Shown here: piece after piece, positions 58,088-64,000 of the stretch
Numbering within the stretch: the first letter of the stretch is position 1
How the letters are laid out: each line of letters begins with the position of its first letter
Assembly (NCBI GenBank): GCA_026004935.1
Contig: BPKC01000001.1
Location: forward strand, 186,001 to 250,000
DNA length: 64,000 nucleotides
Reading direction: 5' to 3'
Origin: Rhodothalassiaceae bacterium
GTDB lineage: Bacteria; Pseudomonadota; Alphaproteobacteria; Sphingomonadales; Rhodothalassiaceae
Position numbers and translations under genes: made by a program
The notes under the pieces: generated by a model
Told to the model about the DNA's origin: nothing
The model's input: only the letters and a program-made list of their open reading frames with translations
The model's database searches: none

Positions 58088-61039
58088 CTAGAAGCCGAAC
58101 TTCAGCCGCACGTAGACCATCCGCTCCCGGGGGTCATGAAGCTTGGAATCGAAGCGGAATGTCTCGTTGGGCACGGCTGGCACGTGGTTGTTGAACAGAT
58201 TGACCACGCCGGCCGTGAGCTCGGCAAAATCCAGCGCATCGAACAGCTCTTCCAGCCGGTAGGCGTACTGGACGTCGAGATAGGTTTCGGCATCGACCTT
58301 GAAGCCGGTCGCGTCATCGCGCACGCCGTCGATGATCCGCGGCGTCACATTGACGCGATGGCGTCCCAGCATCCAGTTGATGGGGAAATTCGCCCGCCAT
58401 TCGGGCACCGAACGAAACGGATTGGTGCGGTTGCGCGAGCCGACGCCCTTGATCACATGGCCCGGCCCGAAGGGGCCGAGATCGATGTTGAACTTGTTCA
58501 CCCAGCTGACGCTCGCCGTCGTGTTCACGAGACCGAAGCGCCCGAGATCGCGGGTGTAGCTCACCAGCAGGTCGAAGCCGTCGGTCTTGAGGGATGCCGC
58601 GTTGAAGTACTGGCGCGAAACGTCGATGATCGAGCCCGAGGCGTTGCGGGTGACCCGCGGATCGTTCGCGATGCCGTCGTCCAGACAGTCGTTGATGACG
58701 ATCGCCTGATTGTCTTCGAGCACGATCACGTCGTCATAATCGTAGAACCAGTAGTCCGCGGCCACCCGGAGCCCGTCCACCGGCTCGACCACGGTCCCCA
58801 CATTCACATTGGTCGCCTCCTCGGGCTTCAGGTTCGGATTGGGCAGCTTGCCGAAGGCCGTGTTCACGCCGCGGAACTGCGTGATCGTGCCGTCGGGATT
58901 GACGTTGCAGCTGAGCCCGCCCGGACCGGGGAAGAAGGGGTCCTGCATGCGCTGGGTGCCCTTCTCGATGATGTCGGTCTGGGTGACGTTGGGCGCCCGG
59001 AAGGAGGTGCCCACCGAGGCGCGGATCGCGACCCGTTCGGTGACATCCCAGCGCAGCGCCGCCTTGGGATCGAGGGTGTCCCCGATGCCCTCACCGTAGT
59101 CCTCGTAGCGCAGCGCCGTCTGCAGTTCGAGATTGGCAAGAATCGGCAGCGACAGTTCGCCGAAGATGCCATAGACGTCGATGCTGCCGCGCCCGTCGGG
59201 GCTGGCCGGCTGGAAGAAGTCGTCGCCGATCTCCAGAAGATCGTCATTGTCGAGGACGAAATTGTTGTCCCGCCAGGCGGCACCAAAGGCGACACCCACC
59301 TCGCCACCCGGCAGGCGCAGCGCCTCGATGATGCCGGAGACCACGCCTTCGACGGTGGTCAGCTCCGAGCGGGTGCGCCGCTCGGAGGTGCGGATCACCG
59401 CATCCTCCAGCGCCGCGGGGTTGGGCCTGTCGAAGGCCTCGCTGGCGAAGGGATTGAGGAACTGGCCCTCGAAGCCCGGCAGCTCGCCCTTCAGGGCCGC
59501 CTGGACGAAGCTGGTCACCGTGGCGGCATTGTCAGAAAACAGGACGTCCGAATCGCTGCGCTGATAGTGGAGGTCCACCGACCAGTTGGGCGAGAGATCG
59601 GCCCGCAGGCCGCCGACCACCCGCCAGAAGGTGGTGTCCACCTGCATCTGCCCGGAGCCGTCGACATTGTTTTTGACGCGATACTGCACGAAGACCGGCC
59701 GCGGGCTGCCGTCCGGATTGTGGAACACCGGATTGATGCCGCCCAGCTCTTCGGGTGTCGGAATGAAGGGGTTGTTCGCCGGAACGAGCAGCGGGGTGAA
59801 CTGGTTCGGCAGAGACGGCGAGGCGTCCACGGTGGCGCGGTTGTCGGCCCAGTTGAACTCGCCATAGACCTCGATGGCGTCGTTCAGCCTGTGGCGGCCT
59901 TCGGCGAACAGCAGCTTGCGGCGCTCGTCCGGGACAAGCGAGAAATTGTCCGCAAAATTGAAGGAGCAGAAGCCCCGCACGCTGGGATCGAGCACCGGGA
60001 TGTCCGCCCCCACCGGGATCCCGGCCCGCGTGTCGGCACCCGGCCCCAGCAGCTTGAAGCTCGCCGCCCCGTCGAGCCCCGAGCGGTCGAGACAGCGCGG
60101 ATCGGGCACCGGGCCGGTGCCGGTCGCCTGGCTCGGCGGCGGCAGACCGGGGCTGCCGGGCGGCAGGCCGGGCGGTCCCGGCGCCACGCGATAGCCGCCC
60201 ATGCCGTCCGGCACGGCGGGAAAGAAGGTGGCGGGGAAACCGAGGCCGGTGTCGGTTTCGGTCGACAGCACGGTCGGGAAGAAGGCGCGCTTGATGCCCG
60301 GCAGATCCGTGCGGTCGAAGAAGGTGAAGAAGACGGCGACATGGCTGTCCTCATCACCCGCCCCGAAGGCGGCGTTGATGTTGACGTCCTCCTGGCTGGC
60401 CTGGGTCGTGGTCTGGTAGCGGCCCTCGATCTCGAAGCCGGTGAAGTCATGGCGCGTGATGATGTTGACGACGCCGGCCACCGCATCCGAGCCGTAAAGG
60501 GCGGAGGCGCCGTCTTTGAGGATCTCGATGCGCTGGATCATGTTCATCGGCAGGGTGTTGACGTCGACGAACTGCGAGCCGTCGTTGGCCACCGCCGCCG
60601 AGGGCACCACCCGCCGGCCGTTGATCAGCGTCAGCGTCGCCCCCAGCCCCAGCCCGCGGATGTTGAACTGCGCCGTGCCGAAGGTGAAATTCTGGTTGGT
60701 GCGGTCGAAATTGAACTCGGAACCCGTGTTGACCGCGATGTATTTCACGATGTCGGTGATGTTGGTGGCGCCCTCGACCGCCATGTCCTCTTCGTCGATC
60801 ACCTGCAGCGGCGACGGCGAATTGTAGCCCTCGCGCCGGATGTAGGTGCCGGTGATGACGATCTCCTCCAGCTCGCCGGCCTGCTCCGCCTGTTGGGGCG
60901 CGCCCTCGGCGCCCGATTGCGCGCCTGCGACTTCCTGGGCATGAACGAGCGCCAGGGGTGAAAGTCCGCACGAGAGGGCAGCAAGCAGGATGCGCCCCGC
61001 CTTCGGCCCGCATGCGCGGGCGGGATGCGGCCTCGACAT
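58088..61039 (-). CDS. TonB-dependent receptor, large oligomer type
   Basis: 983 residues. A signal peptide (AGRILLAALSCGLSPLALVH-A) is followed by a TonB-box-like ELEEIVITGTYIRR and a plug domain (SPSPLQVIDEEDMAVEG, QFNIRGLGLGATLTLINGRR, RIEILKDGASALYGSDAVAG). The barrel occupies the rest, with DPKAALRWDVTERVAIRASV and FNIRGLGL-type landmarks, and ends VRLKFGF with the terminal Phe. ATG 61039 has a strong GGAGGAGGGAGGAG site. Such receptors import carbohydrates, peptides or aromatic compounds. A proline-rich GPPGLPPGSPGLPPP loop near residue 270 is unusual. The gene is divergent from a MarR gene with shared operator-like sites. Confidence 0.93.
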   Translation of the reverse strand: MSRPHPARACGPKAGRILLAALSCGLSPLALVHAQEVAGAQSGAEGAPQQAEQAGELEEIVITGTYIRREGYNSPSPLQVIDEEDMAVEGATNITDIVKYIAVNTGSEFNFDRTNQNFTFGTAQFNIRGLGLGATLTLINGRRVVPSAAVANDGSQFVDVNTLPMNMIQRIEILKDGASALYGSDAVAGVVNIITRHDFTGFEIEGRYQTTTQASQEDVNINAAFGAGDEDSHVAVFFTFFDRTDLPGIKRAFFPTVLSTETDTGLGFPATFFPAVPDGMGGYRVAPGPPGLPPGSPGLPPPSQATGTGPVPDPRCLDRSGLDGAASFKLLGPGADTRAGIPVGADIPVLDPSVRGFCSFNFADNFSLVPDERRKLLFAEGRHRLNDAIEVYGEFNWADNRATVDASPSLPNQFTPLLVPANNPFIPTPEELGGINPVFHNPDGSPRPVFVQYRVKNNVDGSGQMQVDTTFWRVVGGLRADLSPNWSVDLHYQRSDSDVLFSDNAATVTSFVQAALKGELPGFEGQFLNPFASEAFDRPNPAALEDAVIRTSERRTRSELTTVEGVVSGIIEALRLPGGEVGVAFGAAWRDNNFVLDNDDLLEIGDDFFQPASPDGRGSIDVYGIFGELSLPILANLELQTALRYEDYGEGIGDTLDPKAALRWDVTERVAIRASVGTSFRAPNVTQTDIIEKGTQRMQDPFFPGPGGLSCNVNPDGTITQFRGVNTAFGKLPNPNLKPEEATNVNVGTVVEPVDGLRVAADYWFYDYDDVIVLEDNQAIVINDCLDDGIANDPRVTRNASGSIIDVSRQYFNAASLKTDGFDLLVSYTRDLGRFGLVNTTASVSWVNKFNIDLGPFGPGHVIKGVGSRNRTNPFRSVPEWRANFPINWMLGRHRVNVTPRIIDGVRDDATGFKVDAETYLDVQYAYRLEELFDALDFAELTAGVVNLFNNHVPAVPNETFRFDSKLHDPRERMVYVRLKFGF

Positions 61040-61086
61040 GATCTCTCCTCCCTCCTCCGCGGCCCTGTCCGGGCATTTGTATGTGA

Positions 61087-61115
61087 ACCTTAGCACCGAT
61101 TCGTTGCAGAGGCAA
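61087..61115 (-). promoter_or_regulatory. Promoter of the TonB receptor gene
   Basis: Minus strand: TTGCCT at 61115-61110, 17-base spacer, TAAGGT at 61092-61087. The start would be near 61080, about 41 bases before the ATG. The -35 box is inside palindrome 61103-61116. Confidence 0.5.
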
Positions 61116-61116
61116 C
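61103..61116. promoter_or_regulatory. Operator candidate 1 for MarR regulator
   Basis: Perfect palindrome GTTGC-AGAG-GCAAC overlapping the -35 box of the receptor promoter. Binding here would repress the receptor gene. The same GTTGC-N4-RCAAC pattern recurs at 61223-61236. Confidence 0.5.
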
Positions 61117-61222
61117 TCATATTTTGGCCGAGTGCGACTTCATCCTGCACCCGGTTCCCTGCAGATTGGGCGGTCACCCGGCCACATATCCCTCTGATCT
61201 CTTCCCTCCATCATCATATAAA

Positions 61223-61236
61223 GTTGCGTATACAAC
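61223..61236. promoter_or_regulatory. Operator candidate 2 for MarR regulator
   Basis: GTTGC-GTAT-ACAAC has one mismatch from palindromic symmetry and shares its outer bases and spacing with 61103-61116. It lies 115 bp upstream of the MarR start, next to an AT-rich stretch, and just upstream of a TTGACA hexamer at 61256-61261, so it could act in autoregulation. Confidence 0.45.
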
Positions 61237-61337
61237 CTTTTGTGGGGTTTGAGCGTTGACAGCGCGGCCTCTTTGTGGCTGAGCGCTCGCGACAGGACGG
61301 GTGCGCGGGCAGTGGACAGGCGGTCTTCCCGTGACCG

Positions 61338-61901
61338 ATGCATGAACGGCGCAGGGCCCTCGGCATGACGCGAACGGCAGGCAGGCGGCAGGAATCGGCT
61401 TTCGCGCGGGTGCGCGAGCCGCTCGATCTGCCCAGCCATCTGCCCTATCAGCTCGTGCATGCCTCAAGCATGCTGTCGGTCGGCTTCGCCCGCCTGCTCA
61501 ACCGGCGTTTCCGCATCGGCATCCGCGAATGGCGGATCCTCGCGGTGCTCGGTCACGGCGGCCCGATGGCGCCAAGCGATCTCGTCGGCCGGGCCGCCTA
61601 TGACAAGGGCACCGTATCGCGGGCGCTGCAGCGGCTCGAGCGCCGCGGGCTCGTCCGTCGCGTGCCCGCGGGGCCGGGGCGCCAGCGTTGGATCGTCGGG
61701 CTGACGGCCGAGGGTGCGGCGCTCCACGACCGGATCGCGCCCCTTGCGCGCATGCGGGCGCGGATTCTCCAGGCCGTACTTGATCCCGAAGAGGCGCGCG
61801 TGCTGGAGCGGGCTCTGGACCGCCTGATCACCAAGATCGCCTGGCTCAACGAGGAGGAGCGCAGCGATCTTGCGGCGCTCTCCGATCCCGAGACACGGTA
61901 A
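61338..61901 (+). CDS. MarR-family transcriptional regulator
   Basis: 187 residues from ATG 61338; ATG 61365 has a better AGGG spacing and would give 178. The winged-helix domain is clear: FRIGIREWRILAVLGHGGPM, APSDLVGRAAYDKGTVSRAL, QRLERRGLVRRV and a wing GPGRQRWIVGLTAEG. MarR proteins bind palindromes as dimers and respond to aromatic or phenolic ligands. It is divergent from the TonB receptor across 298 bp that hold two matching palindromes. Confidence 0.92.
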   Translation: MHERRRALGMTRTAGRRQESAFARVREPLDLPSHLPYQLVHASSMLSVGFARLLNRRFRIGIREWRILAVLGHGGPMAPSDLVGRAAYDKGTVSRALQRLERRGLVRRVPAGPGRQRWIVGLTAEGAALHDRIAPLARMRARILQAVLDPEEARVLERALDRLITKIAWLNEEERSDLAALSDPETR

Positions 61902-61939
61902 AGACGGACGGACCTCCCGAGCGTCCCTCGCGCCGGCGG

Positions 61940-62578
61940 CTATTCGGCATCCGGCTGGGCCTCGGGCGCGGCGGCGGCGAAGGCGGGAAGCGCGCGCAGC
62001 GCCCCGTCGATCGCGACAAGCCGCGGGAAGGGAGCCAGATCCACCGCGAAGCGCCGGGCGTTCGCCATCTGCGGCACGAGACAGACGTCGGCCAGCGTCA
62101 CCTCTTCACCGAAGCAGCGTTCGGAACTGCCGTACCGGCCGACGAGCGCCTCCAGCGCCGCAAAGCCCCGGTGGATCCACTGCGCATACCAGCGGCCGAT
62201 CGCCTCCTCGTCGGCGCCGAAGTCGCGCTTCAGGGTCTTCAGCACCTGCAGATTGTTGAGGGGGTGGATGTCGCAGGCGATGATCTGGGCCATCCGCCGC
62301 ACCTGCGCGCGGGCGAAGGGGTCGGCCGGCAGCAACGGCGGCGCGGGATGGGTCTCGTCGAGATATTCGATGATCGCAAGCGACTGGGCAAGGACGCCCT
62401 TTTCCGTTTCCAGCGCCGGCACCAGCCCCTGCGGATTGACGGCGCGGTAGCTCTCGCCCTCCTGCTCGCCGCGGCGCAGATGCACGAAGACCGGCTCATA
62501 GGCGATCTTCTTGAGATTGAGGGCGATCCGCACCCGGTAGGCGGCCGAAGACCGGAAGTAGGTGTAAAGCCGCAGCAT
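61940..62578 (-). CDS. maiA: Maleylacetoacetate isomerase (zeta-class GST)
   Basis: 212 residues. The glutathione-site motif is YFRSSAAYRVRIALNLK, which is the SSxxxRVR pattern of zeta GSTs; the C-terminal helical domain includes DIHPLNNLQVLKTL and GEEVTLADVCLVPQ. It isomerises maleylacetoacetate (or maleylpyruvate) in tyrosine, phenylalanine or gentisate breakdown. No homogentisate dioxygenase or fumarylacetoacetase is in the window. GGAGAAAGG precedes ATG 62578. Confidence 0.9.
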   Translation of the reverse strand: MLRLYTYFRSSAAYRVRIALNLKKIAYEPVFVHLRRGEQEGESYRAVNPQGLVPALETEKGVLAQSLAIIEYLDETHPAPPLLPADPFARAQVRRMAQIIACDIHPLNNLQVLKTLKRDFGADEEAIGRWYAQWIHRGFAALEALVGRYGSSERCFGEEVTLADVCLVPQMANARRFAVDLAPFPRLVAIDGALRALPAFAAAAPEAQPDAE

Positions 62579-62593
62579 GATCCTTTCTCCGCT

Positions 62594-64000
62594 TCACAGG
62601 GGCCGTGCCGGTTTCTCGTCCGCTCCGCCGAGGGACGCCCGGATGCGGCGGTAGCGGGCGAGCAGGCCGGCGGCGGTCGCCATGTCCTCGACCGAATCGA
62701 AGGTCAGCACGCCCGCCTGCTCGAGGACCGCGAACCAGGCGGCCTTGTGCTCGAGGGTGCCCATCATCGCATGCATCACGGGCCAGGGCGCCGCCCGGGC
62801 TCTTTCGGCGAGACAGGCGACGACCGGCCCGGCGTCCACCATGAAGGGCACGACGTGGATCATCAAGACCGCATCGAACGCCCGGCTGTGGCGAACGGCG
62901 GCGTCGAAGCATGCGGCGAAACGGTCCTCGCGCGCATCGGCGAGGATGTCCAGCGGATTGCGGACCGCGCATTCGCCCGGCAGCAGCGCCCGAAGCTCCC
63001 GGGCCATCGCACGGGGAAGCGCGCGAAGCTTGAGCCCCATGAGCGCCGCACGATCGGTGCACAGCACCCCCGGCCCGCCGGAATTCGACAGGATGAGCAC
63101 CCGCTCGCCGATCCCGGGCGGAAAGCGGCCGAAGGCCCGCATCGCGATCTGGAGTTCGCGCAGATCCGCCACCCGGAGAAGACCCGCCCGGGCGGCGAGT
63201 CTGCGGATCGTCCGCTCGTCCGCAAAGGCCGCGCCCGTGTGCGCCGCGGCCGCGCCACGCCCGGGGCGGCGGCGGCCGGGGATCAGCGCCACGACGGGTT
63301 TGCGGCGGGCGGCCCGGCGGGCGGCGCGGATGAAGGCTTCCTCATCCGCCACCGACTCGAAATAGAGCAGGATCGCCGTGGTGGCCGAATCGGCGGCGAG
63401 AAACTCCAGATGCTCGGCGATCCCGAGCTGCAGGGCATTGCCCACCGAGACCACGGTCCCGAGCGGCGCGCTCGTGGCGACCGCATGCGCGATCATTTCC
63501 TCGGCCAGCGCGCCGGACTGGGATACGAAGGCCACGCCGCCGCCGGGCGGCAGGTCCCGGAAGAAGGTCGCCGCCAGCCGCGTCTTCGCGTCCAGACGGA
63601 TGAGACCGCCGCAGTTGGGACCGGCGACGAGCAGCCCGAACCGGCGGGCGAGCTCCGCCAGCGCCTCTTCCCGGGCAACACCCTGCGGCCCGGCTTCGCG
63701 GAAACCCCCGGGCAGGACCAGAAAGTGGCGGTTGCCGAGCCGCGCGGCCGCCTCGACCGCCTCCAGGATGGCATCGGGGCGGATGGCGACGACGACGAGA
63801 TCGACCGGCCCGTCCAGCGCATCGAGGCCCGGCACCGCCGGCAGTCCCTCGATCGCGCCGCCTTTCGGATTGACGGGAACGATCCGTCCCGCATAGCCGG
63901 CCTTGCGCATCATGCGCACCACCGCGCCCCCCGAACTCGTCGGCCGGGCGCTCGCACCGAGAACCGCCACCGAGCGTGGCCGGTAGAGCGGCTCCAGCCG
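62594..64000 (-). CDS. NDP-forming acyl-CoA synthetase, alpha chain, 5' end outside window
   Basis: 468 residues visible; the frame is open past the first methionine at 63970 to the window edge with LEPLYRPRSVAVLGAS, the typical N-terminus of the family, so only a few residues are missing. A CoA-binding Rossmann domain is followed by succinyl-CoA-synthetase-like domains with AGPNCGGLIR, FVSQSGALAEEM, the phosphohistidine in AAHTGAAFADE and LILSNSGGPGVL. These enzymes interconvert an acyl-CoA and acid with ADP/ATP. The ATP-grasp beta part is absent from this chain, so a separate beta subunit is expected. The gene is 15 bp upstream of maiA on the same strand. Confidence 0.87.
   Translation of the reverse strand, partial: RLEPLYRPRSVAVLGASARPTSSGGAVVRMMRKAGYAGRIVPVNPKGGAIEGLPAVPGLDALDGPVDLVVVAIRPDAILEAVEAAARLGNRHFLVLPGGFREAGPQGVAREEALAELARRFGLLVAGPNCGGLIRLDAKTRLAATFFRDLPPGGGVAFVSQSGALAEEMIAHAVATSAPLGTVVSVGNALQLGIAEHLEFLAADSATTAILLYFESVADEEAFIRAARRAARRKPVVALIPGRRRPGRGAAAAHTGAAFADERTIRRLAARAGLLRVADLRELQIAMRAFGRFPPGIGERVLILSNSGGPGVLCTDRAALMGLKLRALPRAMARELRALLPGECAVRNPLDILADAREDRFAACFDAAVRHSRAFDAVLMIHVVPFMVDAGPVVACLAERARAAPWPVMHAMMGTLEHKAAWFAVLEQAGVLTFDSVEDMATAAGLLARYRRIRASLGGADEKPARPL

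Overview
The window is one contiguous 64 kb stretch of a very GC-rich (about 70% by eye, not computed) alphaproteobacterial chromosome. The assignment rests on gene order and family form: the htpX-rsmB-rpe-heparinase-purH block with a divergent DUF1674 gene, the serC-serA-hisZ-purA run behind a serC-type leader, a cysteine-free L31, PAS_5 and DUF3108 proteins, a TRAP transporter and REP-like palindromes of the GTCAYCCGCC type. Two TonB receptors, an orphan pseudopilin and a flagellin-motif protein suggest an aerobic, possibly motile, heterotroph. I do not name a genus. No phage, insertion sequence, CRISPR array or ribosomal RNA was seen; one tRNA (Glu, CTC) is present.

Layout. 1-9.4 kb: end of an M28 peptidase, a large beta-propeller/flagellin-motif protein behind a possible sigma-54 promoter, a small secreted protein, an acyl-CoA synthetase, pyrD, xerC and a PAS_5 protein. 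9.4-15.1 kb: asnB beside an unusual ACP/AMP-ligase fusion, an RluA-type pseudouridine synthase and a CBS-nucleotidyltransferase. 15.2-25.2 kb: a long minus-strand run (DUF3108 lipoprotein, sterol desaturase-like hydroxylase, AI-2E-type permease, SDR, purH, heparinase II/III-like, rpe, rsmB, htpX). 25.3-32.5 kb: DUF1674, MscS, a TonB receptor, tRNA-Glu, folE, orphan gspG, rpmE and an ABC exporter. 32.6-40.6 kb: serine, histidine and AMP biosynthesis (serC, serA, hisZ, purA), then an acyl-CoA dehydrogenase and an old-yellow-enzyme-type oxidoreductase. 40.6-47.5 kb: two hydrolases on the minus strand, then a three-gene operon that looks like the saccharopine branch of lysine breakdown with an added ThDP enzyme. 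47.5-48.5 kb: a 0.95 kb array of REP-like palindromes. 48.5-64 kb: nitronate monooxygenase-like protein, hemF, trmL, a broken two-domain OsmC gene, then a catabolic region (aldehyde dehydrogenase, TRAP transporter, DUF3179 membrane protein, TonB receptor, MarR regulator with two matching operator-like palindromes, maleylacetoacetate isomerase and an NDP-forming acyl-CoA synthetase alpha chain that runs off the window).

Three genes are interrupted: purA by one extra base near 37415, the flavin oxidoreductase by one extra C near 40430-40432, and the OsmC gene by an in-frame TAA at 51673-51675. Because purA is normally needed for AMP synthesis and the two indels lie only 3 kb apart, sequence error is a live explanation and should be excluded before any biological reading.

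The most interesting leads are the ACP/AMP-ligase-AsnB pair, the beta-propeller/flagellin-motif protein, the TRAP-DUF3179-TonB-MarR uptake locus, the ThDP enzyme in the lysine operon and the REP array.
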